A DNA stretch of 7,639 nt from DASXTS01 sp036505275 (GTDB lineage: Bacteria; Actinomycetota; Actinomycetes; Mycobacteriales; Pseudonocardiaceae), in NCBI GenBank assembly GCA_036505275.1, contig DASXTS010000129.1:1-7639 (forward strand), written 5' to 3'. The notes beneath the pieces are model-generated. The model was not told the origin of the DNA and ran no database searches. It was given only the letters and a program-made list of their open reading frames with translations. Position numbers and translations under genes: made by a program. Shown in pieces: positions 1 through 6,576 of the stretch. How positions within the stretch are numbered: the first letter of the stretch is position 1; the number at the start of each line of letters is the position of its first letter.

Positions 1-824
1 CGGTGGGGATGTCCGGAAAGTTCGGGTCGCGGATGACGTTGCCGGCGGTGTCGACCTGGCCAAGCGAGAACAGCGGCACGGCCGCACCCGACTCGACCAG
101 CGGCTGCACCGTCGGCCAGTAGGCGGAGGTCGTCTGGTAGTCGATATCGATCTCGCAGCGCCAGCCCGACCGGTCCGCGCCCTCGAAGCCGAAGATCGCT
201 TCGACGTCGGTGCCGAGCAGGTCGAACGCAACGAGCGTGGTCAGGTCGAGCCCAGTCGCGCTGATTCGGCCGAACCGCAAGGGCGCGGACCGGTTTGCGA
301 GGTCCTGCGGACCGGTGACACCGGCGCCGGCGCGGGCGTACACCACCGCGCCGGTCCCGTCGGCCAGCACGGGGGTGAGGTCGTTGAAGTCGTACTGGAC
401 CTCGGAACGGCCGAGCAGCCGGGCACGACACTGGTGGCCGTGCTGACCAGCAGGTGGGTGCCGTCGGCCATGGCCGACGCGACGAAGCGGTTCGAACCCG
501 CGATGCCCTCGCCGCCGGCATCGTTGACCGGCGCGAAGCCCGGCTGGCCGGGGAGTGCCCGGGTGAGGCCTTGGCCGACGAAGCGGGCCCAGGTGTCGGT
601 CCCGCCGCCCTCGGCGAGTGGGATCACCACCTCGACCGTCTCCCCGGCGTAGTCCCCGTCGGTTGTGGTGGCATGTCGGCTCAGCAGCCGCCGAAGACCG
701 CCGCGACGACAGCCAGGACGGTGAAGCCGGCCACGATGACGGCCGCGGTGACGGCCGCGGTGCAGCGGTGCGGCGGTGGTGGCTCGGCGCCCTCCTGCGC
801 CGCGACGGTGGAGCTGGTGGTCAT
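1..824 (-). pseudogene. tctC: TctC-type tripartite tricarboxylate transporter substrate-binding lipoprotein, two frameshifts, truncated by window edge
   Basis: The gene would encode an extracytoplasmic receptor for a tripartite tricarboxylate transporter. From the ATG at 824 (GGAGGT 9 nt upstream) a frame gives a charged/proline N-terminus and a hydrophobic segment, AAVIVAGFTVLAVVAAVFGGC, a lipoprotein-like signal ending at Cys47, then TGA at 681-683. The receptor continues in the -1 frame: ETVEVVIPLAEGGGTDTWAR, NDAGGEGIAGSNRFVASAMA, then LLVSTATSVVP. Near 421 it shifts by -1 again and continues to the left edge: LLGRSEVQYDFNDLTPVLAD, RFGRISATGLDLTTLVAFDL, EIDIDYQTTSAYWP and RDPNFPDIPT. About 270 of some 330 expected residues are visible. 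Both shifts fit loss of one base; restoring a C to the CCC at 421-423 would give VVPRLLGRSEV, as in intact homologues. Decay or sequencing error are both possible. TctA/TctB membrane genes, if present, lie beyond the left edge. Confidence 0.8.
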
Positions 825-901
825 GGGCCGTCCACCTCCACACCAGCCGGATCGTGACCCGGCGGGCTCGCGGACCGGACGCGTGTCGCGTAGTCCGGCA
901 C
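821..901 (-). CDS. Possible 26-residue leader peptide coupled to tctC
   Basis: A short frame begins with GTG, preceded by a strong AGGAGG 7 nt upstream, and ends in TGA that overlaps the ATG of tctC in an ATGA. The peptide begins with VPDYATRVRSASPPGHD and resembles no family I know. The good ribosome-binding site and the coupled end are what make it worth listing; an in-frame ATG further upstream, at 1021, would give 66 residues but lacks such a site. It may be a translated leader controlling receptor synthesis or a chance ORF in GC-rich DNA. Confidence 0.22.
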   Translation of the reverse strand: MPDYATRVRSASPPGHDPAGVEVDGP

Positions 902-1076
902 TGCCGCACCTCCTGCGGACGACCCGGGACCGGGTCGCTGTCGGGATTGCGAGTGACTATGCGGCCGGCCAGCGCGCAGTACCAGCGGCATTCTCTGCAT
1001 AGACATGAAGCAGCGCTTCAATCTGCGCTGCTGTCTCTGCAGCGGCGTTCGTGCCCGGGGCGCGCCCGGGGTGGTG
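825..1076 (-). other. Intergenic region between the fusion gene and the broken tctC
   Basis: A 252-bp stretch, the largest gap in the window. It carries the two hairpins at its upstream end and a possible short leader ORF at its downstream end. The ribosome-binding site of tctC, GGAGGT, is at 834-839, 9 nt before the ATG. A TTGAAG element occurs on the minus strand close to the 8-bp dyad, but without a well-spaced -10 box, so I do not call a promoter. The gap suggests that the receptor gene may be transcribed separately from the enzyme genes. Confidence 0.4.
1009..1070 (-). terminator. Two hairpins downstream of the fusion gene, possible terminator
   Basis: Just after the fusion gene's stop are two inverted repeats. 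At 1054-1070 CCCGGG arms flank a 5-nt loop GCGCG. At 1009-1032 perfect 8-bp arms AGCAGCGC and GCGCTGCT flank an 8-nt loop. Neither is followed by a clear T-run on the minus strand, so a classic intrinsic terminator is not shown, although U-poor terminators are common in high-GC actinobacteria. The 8-bp dyad could equally be an operator for the receptor gene that follows. Confidence 0.35.
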
Positions 1077-3149
1077 CTACGTCCAGTCGCCGCGCGACAG
1101 GCCGTGGACCTGGCCGTAGTTGGGTGTCAGGCCGGCGTGCTGGACCACGCTTCGCCACTTGGCGAGCTCGGTGGTGACCAGCGTGTGTAGCTCATCGGGG
1201 CTGCCGGGCCGGACCATGACGCCGTGATCGACAATCTGGCGGGCCGAGTCGGCGTCGGTGAGGACCTCGTTGAGCGCCGCGTTGAGCCGGTGGACGACGG
1301 GTTCGGGTGTGAGGGCCGGCGCGAACAGCGCGTACCACTGGATGATTTCCACACCCGGAACTCCGATCTCGTGCAGTGTGGGCGTGTCCGGGAGCTCGCC
1401 GAGCCGATCCGGGCCGGCCACCGCGAGGGCGCGCAGCTGTCCGCTGAGCAGCCACGGGTGAGCGCTGGACAGGCTGGCGAACATCAGGTCGGCCTGCCCG
1501 GTGAGTGTGCTGTTCACCGCCGAGGCGGATCCGTCGTGGTTGAGACCGCGCAGCTGGACCTCGGCGTGCAGGGCGAACAGCTCGGCGGCGAAGTGCGGTG
1601 CGGTGCCGTTGCCCGCGGAGGCGTAGCGGAAGCGGGCGGGCTCGGCTTTCGCCCGGGTGATCAGCTCCTCGACAGTCGTCACCGCGGAATGCGCCGCGGT
1701 GACCAGCACGGTGGGCGAGTGGCCGATCAACCCGACCGGCGCGAAGTCGGTGACCGGGTGATAGCCCAGCGACTGGAGTGCCGGGTGCATGCCGTGCGTG
1801 CCGATGTAGCCGAGCATCAGCGTGTGCCCGTCGGGAGTGGCTCGGGCGACGTACTCGCTGGCGATCGAGCCGTGGGCCCCTGGGCGGTTGTCGACGGTGA
1901 CGGTCTGACCGAGGCGCGGGCCGAGCCGTCGGGCCACCATACGGGCGATCGCGTCGTTGGCCCCGCCGGCCGAGGTGGGCACGATGATCGTGGCGGATCG
2001 GGTGGCGACCGGCTGGGCGGGGACGGGTGTCGCAGGGGGCTCGGCGGCGGAGAAGACGTAGTCGGGCAGGTGCAGGTGGCCCTCGAGGATCTTCCGGGCG
2101 GTGCGCACCAGCGACGCCCCGGTGACCGTGAGCTCGTCGCCGTGGCCGTCGAGCTGCACGTGGACGTCGATGCGGCCCCGCGGGTGCAGCACCGCGACGT
2201 CGTGGGCCCCGGCGGGCAGGCTGGCCCAGTCGGCCACGGTGCCGGGGAGGGCGAACGCCGTGGCCACCCCGATGGCCCCTGTGACAGCGTGTGAGGTGTG
2301 GCAGCGGTGCGGGGTGAAGTAGCGGGAGGTGACGTTGCCCGCGCTGTCGCCAGCACTGATGATCACAGGCTTGGGGATGACCTTGCCGGCCACGTCTCCG
2401 AGGCCCATTCGCCGGCCGGCGATACGGCGCAGGGTCTCCAGCCGGTCGAGCAGGGCAGGGTCGGCGTCGAGCTGGTCAGGAGTCTCGTGTCCGTGCACCC
2501 CGACGTCCTTCGCCCGGACGATCATCAGGGGCATGGCGGCATCGATACAGGTGACCTCGATGTCGTCGATGAGGTCGATGCGGCTTCGGGTCGGGAAGAC
2601 TGCGCCGGTGACCGAGCCCCACGCGTCGAGGAAGTTGAGCCGGATCGGGGCGGCCGTGCCAGCCACGCCGTCGATGCTGGTGTCGCCGCGGTAGCTGACC
2701 CGCCGGCCCGGGGTCGACACGGCGGCGTCGATCCGGGATCGGGTGTTGACGTTGTAGACGCGCACCGTCGTGGTGCCCTCATTGGCCGGGACCAGACCTT
2801 GCTCGATGGCGAAGGGGCCGACCCCGGCCAACATGTTGCCGCAGTTCGGGCTGGTGTCCACCGCGCGCTGGCCCACCCCGACCTGCGCAAAGAGGTAGTC
2901 CACGTCGCAGCCGGGCTGGCTGGACCGGGAGACGATGGCCACCTTGCTGGTCAAGGTGCTCCCGCCGCCGACTCCGTCGAGACCGAGCACGTCAGAGGCA
3001 CCGATCGCGCCGATCAGCGCCTCGTCGCGGGCGCGCTCGTCGGCGGGAAGCCACTCGCGCAGGAAGAACGGCCCGCGCGAGGTGCCGGCGCGCATCAGCA
3101 CGCACGGCACCGTACGCTCGGTCGATGGTCGCACGGTCGAGGTGGTCAT
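1077..3149 (-). CDS. PrpF-family isomerase fused to a TctC/Bug solute-binding domain
   Basis: A 690-residue two-domain protein. Residues about 13-365 are a PrpF-type isomerase (methylaconitate isomerase/4-oxalomesaconate tautomerase family): VPCVLMRAGTSRGPFF (14-29), GGSTLTSKVAIVSRS (62-76) with Lys69 matching the family's essential lysine, DTSPNCGNMLAGVGPFA (98-114) with Cys103, and HTSHAVTGAIGVATAFALPG (284-303). A Pro/Ala-rich linker, about 367-385, joins it to a Bug domain (386-690) with VPTSAGGANDAIARMVA, PDGHTLMLG and YASAGNGTAPHFAAELF. The start at 3149 overlaps the upstream stop (ATGA) and opens at the PrpF N-terminus; a longer in-frame extension to 3527 lies inside the lyase gene and is rejected. 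No signal peptide is seen at either domain's start, nor an internal start before the Bug part, so both domains are predicted cytoplasmic, unusual for a Bug protein. The PrpF part probably moves a double bond in a tri- or dicarboxylate. The Bug part may sense or hold the ligand; this is inference. Confidence 0.88.
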   Translation of the reverse strand: MTTSTVRPSTERTVPCVLMRAGTSRGPFFLREWLPADERARDEALIGAIGASDVLGLDGVGGGSTLTSKVAIVSRSSQPGCDVDYLFAQVGVGQRAVDTSPNCGNMLAGVGPFAIEQGLVPANEGTTTVRVYNVNTRSRIDAAVSTPGRRVSYRGDTSIDGVAGTAAPIRLNFLDAWGSVTGAVFPTRSRIDLIDDIEVTCIDAAMPLMIVRAKDVGVHGHETPDQLDADPALLDRLETLRRIAGRRMGLGDVAGKVIPKPVIISAGDSAGNVTSRYFTPHRCHTSHAVTGAIGVATAFALPGTVADWASLPAGAHDVAVLHPRGRIDVHVQLDGHGDELTVTGASLVRTARKILEGHLHLPDYVFSAAEPPATPVPAQPVATRSATIIVPTSAGGANDAIARMVARRLGPRLGQTVTVDNRPGAHGSIASEYVARATPDGHTLMLGYIGTHGMHPALQSLGYHPVTDFAPVGLIGHSPTVLVTAAHSAVTTVEELITRAKAEPARFRYASAGNGTAPHFAAELFALHAEVQLRGLNHDGSASAVNSTLTGQADLMFASLSSAHPWLLSGQLRALAVAGPDRLGELPDTPTLHEIGVPGVEIIQWYALFAPALTPEPVVHRLNAALNEVLTDADSARQIVDHGVMVRPGSPDELHTLVTTELAKWRSVVQHAGLTPNYGQVHGLSRGDWT

Positions 3150-4501
3150 GACCGCTGCGCCCAACGGTCCAGCACCCGGTCCACCATGACGCCCGCCTGG
3201 CCAAGATAGTTCGCCGGGTCGCAGAGCTTGGCGAGCGCGTCCCGGTCCAGGTGCGGGCTGATCTCGGGGTGCTCGGCCAACAGGTCGAGCAGGGGCCGCC
3301 CGGTGGCCACCGCCGTCCGGCAGATGTCGTAGATCAGGTCGTGCGCGTACTCGCGGCCGATGTACGGGCCCAGTCCCATCATGGCGGCCTCGCTCATCAC
3401 CAGCCCGCCGGTCAGGTCGATGTTGCGGCGCATCGCCGCCGCGTCGACCTGCAGACCCTCCACGATCTCGCGGGCGTGCTTGAGCGCCCCGGCCATCAGG
3501 CAGAACGCCTCCGGCAGCACGATCCACTCAATCTCCCAGGGGCCGGTGGAGCGTTCGTGGTCGGCGACCATGGCGTCCATCAGGGCGGCCGCGTGCTGGC
3601 GAACAACAGAGATCGCAGCGTGGATGTAGCAGGAGCTGATCGGGTTGCGCTTCTGCGGCATGGTGCTTGACGAGCCGCGACCGTGGGCGAACGGCTCGTA
3701 CACTTCGCCGACCTCGCTCTGCATCATCAGCTTGACGTCGGTGGACAGCTTGCCGAGGGTGCCGCCGACCAGACCGAGGAACGTCCCGACCTCGGCGATG
3801 TTGTCCCGGATGGTGTGCCAGGCGATCACCGGCTGGTGCAGCCCCAGCTCCGCGCACAGCCCGGCCTGGGTGTCCATGGCGCCGGTCTCCAGCGAGGCCA
3901 GCGTGCCGGCGGCGCCGGCGAACTCGCCGACCAGCACCCGCTCACGCAGCTGGACCAGCCGCTCCCGGTGCCGCAGCACCGCCGAGAGCAGGCCGGCAAC
4001 CTTGTAGCCGAAGGTGATCGGAATGGCCTGCTGCAGGTTGCTGCGGCCGATCATCGGGGTGTTCCGGTGCTGTTCGGCCAGCTTGGCCAGGCCGGCCGCG
4101 ATGGCCGCCAACTCGGCGTCGACCAGGTCCAACGCCTCCCGGATCTGCAGCACGGTCGCCGTGTCAGTGATGTCCTGGGTGGTGGCGCCCCAGTGCACGT
4201 ACTCCCCCAGCTTGTCCCGGCAGAGCTGGTTGATCTGGGTGATCACGCCGAGGATCGGGTAGCCGATGCGCTCGGTCTGCTGCCCCAGCCGGGCCAGGTC
4301 AATCTGGTCGAGGTGGCAGTGGCTGACGATCTCCTCAGCGGCCTCGGCCGGGATGAGTCCCAGCTTGCCCTGCACTTTGGCTAGCGCGGCCTCGATGTCC
4401 AGGTACTTCTGGGTGCGGTTCTCGTCGGACCACACATGGCGCATCTCATCGGTGGAGAAGATGCCCTGGAAGATGGCTGAGTCGATGATCGTGGATGGCA
4501 T
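3146..4501 (-). CDS. Fumarase/aspartase-superfamily lyase (3-carboxy-cis,cis-muconate cycloisomerase / adenylosuccinate lyase-like)
   Basis: A 451-residue, mostly helical enzyme expected to act as a homotetramer, catalysing anti elimination or addition on a succinyl-type substrate to give a fumarate-like product. The superfamily signature loop GSSSTMPQKRNP is at 276-287. HWGATTQDITDT (103-114) is the second conserved region, and GRSNLQQAIPITFGYKVAG (152-170) the third. In the third region Asn155 stands where adenylosuccinate lyases have a catalytic His and, as I recall, carboxymuconate cycloisomerases have Trp; the preceding Thr is Ser. This suggests a changed substrate or mechanism. Length and C-terminus look complete. 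AAGGAG lies about 9 nt before the ATG, and the stop overlaps the next start by ATGA. No protocatechuate genes are nearby, so a true pcaB role is unlikely. It may instead release fumarate or mesaconate from a substituted succinate (C-N or C-C cleavage), feeding the CoA genes. That role is inference; the superfamily call is firm. Confidence 0.88.
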   Translation of the reverse strand: MPSTIIDSAIFQGIFSTDEMRHVWSDENRTQKYLDIEAALAKVQGKLGLIPAEAAEEIVSHCHLDQIDLARLGQQTERIGYPILGVITQINQLCRDKLGEYVHWGATTQDITDTATVLQIREALDLVDAELAAIAAGLAKLAEQHRNTPMIGRSNLQQAIPITFGYKVAGLLSAVLRHRERLVQLRERVLVGEFAGAAGTLASLETGAMDTQAGLCAELGLHQPVIAWHTIRDNIAEVGTFLGLVGGTLGKLSTDVKLMMQSEVGEVYEPFAHGRGSSSTMPQKRNPISSCYIHAAISVVRQHAAALMDAMVADHERSTGPWEIEWIVLPEAFCLMAGALKHAREIVEGLQVDAAAMRRNIDLTGGLVMSEAAMMGLGPYIGREYAHDLIYDICRTAVATGRPLLDLLAEHPEISPHLDRDALAKLCDPANYLGQAGVMVDRVLDRWAQRS

Positions 4502-4549
4502 GCCTGGGCTCCTTCTGGTGTGCGGAAAAGGGGGGTCTTCTGGCCGTGC

Positions 4550-5368
4550 CTACTGGCCGGCGCGGGCCAGCGTGCGGCGAGCGGCCAGCACCACCGGGCG
4601 ATCGATCATGCGGCCGTCCAGCTGGGCGGCTCCGGCCGCGGCCCGGTCGGCCGCCAGCACGCGGCGCGCCCAGTCCACCGCGCCCGGGTCCGGGGCCAAC
4701 CCCGCGTGCACGGGCTCGACCTGGTTGGGGTGGATGCACAGCTTGGCGCCGAAGCCGTGCCGCCGGCTCCAGGTCAGGTCGGCCTGGAGCCGGTCCTGGT
4801 CACCGAGCTGCGCAGTGACGCCCGCGACCGGAGCGGCCAGCCCGGCGAGCCGGGAAGCGATCACCAGCCGCCCGGCCGCGTAGGCCAGCCCGTCCGAGCC
4901 GTGCTCGATGTCCAGGTCCAGGTCGACGGCCAGATCTAAGGTGCCGAACACCAGCCGGGTCACGCCGTCGGCGGCGGCGATCGCGGCGGCGTGCTCGACC
5001 CCGGCCGCCGTCTCGATCAGGGCGAGCACGTCGACCGGGCCGGCCTCGGCACGCACCCGGGCCACCTGCGCGGCCGACTCGGCCTTGGGCAGCATCACCG
5101 CCGGCAGGCCGGTCGCGGCGAGCAGCGCCAGGTCGTCGGCGAAGTGGGGACCGGCGGCGTCGTTGATCCGCAGCACGGTGCGCGCCCGGTCGCCGGGTGC
5201 GGCCTCCGCCGCCCAGGCCCGGACGGCGGCCCGGGCGGCGTCCTTGGCGTCGGTGGCGACCGCGTCCTCCAGGTCGAGCACGACCGCGTCCGACCCGCTG
5301 GCCAGCGCCTTGCCGAAGCGATCCGGCCGGTTGCCGGGAACGAACAGGTAGGTGCGGGGCTGGCGCAT
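4550..5368 (-). CDS. CitE-like HpcH/HpaI-family CoA-ester lyase (citramalyl-CoA or malyl-CoA lyase type)
   Basis: A 272-residue TIM-barrel lyase of the CitE-like group, expected to cleave a 3-hydroxyacyl-CoA into acetyl- or propionyl-CoA plus a 2-oxo acid, with Mg2+. Visible signatures are YLFVPGNRPDRF (7-18), DAVVLDLEDAV (27-37), LRIND (66-70) with the CoA/oxoacid-binding Arg67, ALIETAAGVEHA (116-127) with metal ligand Glu119, and FGTLDLAVDL (141-150) with metal ligand Asp145. GAKLCIHPNQVEPV (207-220) is the conserved C-terminal block. The start at 5368 was chosen over an in-frame 5452 because it opens right at the family N-terminus and follows the transferase stop by one base. It is a free-standing protein, not a citrate lyase subunit: no citrate lyase alpha or gamma subunit genes are present. 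By context the best substrate is (S)-citramalyl-CoA, giving acetyl-CoA and pyruvate; malyl-CoA or methylmalyl-CoA are alternatives. Confidence 0.88.
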   Translation of the reverse strand: MRQPRTYLFVPGNRPDRFGKALASGSDAVVLDLEDAVATDAKDAARAAVRAWAAEAAPGDRARTVLRINDAAGPHFADDLALLAATGLPAVMLPKAESAAQVARVRAEAGPVDVLALIETAAGVEHAAAIAAADGVTRLVFGTLDLAVDLDLDIEHGSDGLAYAAGRLVIASRLAGLAAPVAGVTAQLGDQDRLQADLTWSRRHGFGAKLCIHPNQVEPVHAGLAPDPGAVDWARRVLAADRAAAGAAQLDGRMIDRPVVLAARRTLARAGQ

Positions 5369-5369
5369 G

Positions 5370-6548
5370 TCAGATCGCCCCCGCCGCCCGCAGCGCGCCG
5401 ATCTCGCGCTCGTCGTAGCCCAGCTCGGCCAGCACCGACTCGGTGTGCTCACCCAGCGCCGGCACCGGATCCATCCGCGGGCCGGACGTCCAGCTGCCCG
5501 GCGGCAGCAGGGCCGGCACCGGGCCGGCCGGAGTCTCGACCTCCCGCCAACGCCTGCGGGCGGCCAGCTGCGGGTGCTGCCAGACGTCGTGCATCGTGTT
5601 CACCCGCGCGTTGGCGATCTTCGCCGCGTCCAGCCGGGCCAGCACCTCCGCGGTGGTCAGCCCGGCGAAGGCGTCGACGATGATCTGGCGCAGCGCGTCC
5701 CGCCCGGCCACCCGCCTGGCGTTGCCGACGAACCGCGGGTCGCCGGCCAGCTGCGGGTCCCGCAGCACGATCTCGCAGAAGTTGACCCACTCCCGCTCGT
5801 TCTGCAGACCCATCATCACCGTGCCGCCGTCCCCGGTCGGGAACGGCCCATACGGATAAATTGTGGCGTGCGCGGCTCCGGTCCGGGGCGGTGGCGCGGC
5901 ACCGTCGAACGCGTAGTAGAGCGGGTAGGAGTTCCACTCGGTGAGCGACTCCAGCATGGACACGTCGATGTGCTGCCCGCGTCCGGTCTGCTCCCGTTGC
6001 AGCAGCGCGGCCAGCACGTTGGTGTAGGCGTACATGCCGGCCGCGATGTCGGCGATGGACGGCCCGGCCTTCACCGGCTCGTCCGGCGTCCCGGTCACCG
6101 ACAGGAAACCCGCCTCGCTCTGGATGAGCAGGTCATAGGCCTTCTTGTCCCGGTACGGGCCGTCGGCGCCGTAGCCGGAGATGTCACAGACGATGACCTC
6201 CGGCTTCATCGCGGACAGCCGGTCGTAGCCCAGGCCCAACCGGGCCGCGGCGCCGGGCGCCAGGTTCTGCATCACGACATCGGCCTTGTCCACGACGAGG
6301 CGCTCCAGGGCCTTGGCCCCGTCGGGGTGCTTCACATCCAGGGTCACACTCTCCTTGGCCCGGTTGGTCCACACGAAATGCGAGGCCAGCCCGCGCACCC
6401 GGGCGTCGTAGCCGCGGGCGAAGTCGCCGGATCCGGGACGCTCGACCTTGATCACGCGGGCGCCGAGGTCAGCCAGTTGGCGGGTCGCGAACGGGGCCGC
6501 GATGGCATGCTCCAAGGTCACCACGGTCAGTCCGTTGAGCGGTTGCAT
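5370..6548 (-). CDS. Family III CoA transferase (CaiB/BaiF), probably dicarboxylate-specific
   Basis: A 392-residue enzyme that moves CoA between carboxylic acids through an aspartyl-CoA thioester. The N-terminus has the family pattern TLEHAIAAPFATRQLADLGA followed by VIKVERPGSGD (32-42). Further signatures are NRAKESVTLDVKHPDG (62-77) and QNLAPGAAARLGLGYD (94-109). The expected catalytic aspartate is D167 in GPSIADIAAG, close to its place in formyl-CoA transferase. The C-terminal part (NARVNTMHDVWQHPQL and the tail) completes the fold, so the gene looks intact. GGAG sits about 7 nt before the ATG. Its stop is separated by one base from the start of the CitE-like gene, so the two should be co-translated. 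In this context it probably activates mesaconate, itaconate or a related diacid using succinyl-CoA or acetyl-CoA as donor, like succinyl-CoA:mesaconate or itaconate transferases. Donor and acceptor cannot be read from the sequence. Confidence 0.9.
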   Translation of the reverse strand: MQPLNGLTVVTLEHAIAAPFATRQLADLGARVIKVERPGSGDFARGYDARVRGLASHFVWTNRAKESVTLDVKHPDGAKALERLVVDKADVVMQNLAPGAAARLGLGYDRLSAMKPEVIVCDISGYGADGPYRDKKAYDLLIQSEAGFLSVTGTPDEPVKAGPSIADIAAGMYAYTNVLAALLQREQTGRGQHIDVSMLESLTEWNSYPLYYAFDGAAPPPRTGAAHATIYPYGPFPTGDGGTVMMGLQNEREWVNFCEIVLRDPQLAGDPRFVGNARRVAGRDALRQIIVDAFAGLTTAEVLARLDAAKIANARVNTMHDVWQHPQLAARRRWREVETPAGPVPALLPPGSWTSGPRMDPVPALGEHTESVLAELGYDEREIGALRAAGAI

Positions 6549-6576
6549 GGTTGTCTCCTGCTCCCCAGATGTGTGG

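Noticed and set aside
241..909. A single 222-codon minus-strand frame as the tctC gene
   Set aside because: Only its middle part (about 421-683) matches the receptor; the first part is Arg/His-rich and the last part is out of frame. The signal peptide and the C-terminal part are in other frames, so a frameshifted gene explains it better.
1224..2294. Long plus-strand open frame of 356 codons opposite the fusion gene
   Set aside because: It is the complement of a real gene in GC-rich DNA; its translation is low-complexity (rich in Gly, Arg, Val, Asp) with no recognisable domain.
2298..3209. Plus-strand open frame of 303 codons opposite the PrpF domain
   Set aside because: The composition is that of an antisense frame, and the minus strand has clear PrpF motifs in this stretch.
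3150..3527. N-terminal extension of the PrpF fusion to 3527
   Set aside because: It lies wholly inside the lyase gene in another frame, is Arg/Gly-rich, and the PrpF family N-terminus begins at the ATG at 3149.
3146..4501. Assignment of the lyase as true pcaB of the protocatechuate pathway
   Set aside because: No protocatechuate dioxygenase, decarboxylase or enol-lactonase gene is nearby, and the conserved His/Trp position is Asn.
4550..5368. Citrate lyase beta subunit (citE proper)
   Set aside because: No citrate lyase alpha or gamma subunit or holo-ACP genes are present; the protein fits free-standing CitE-like lyases.
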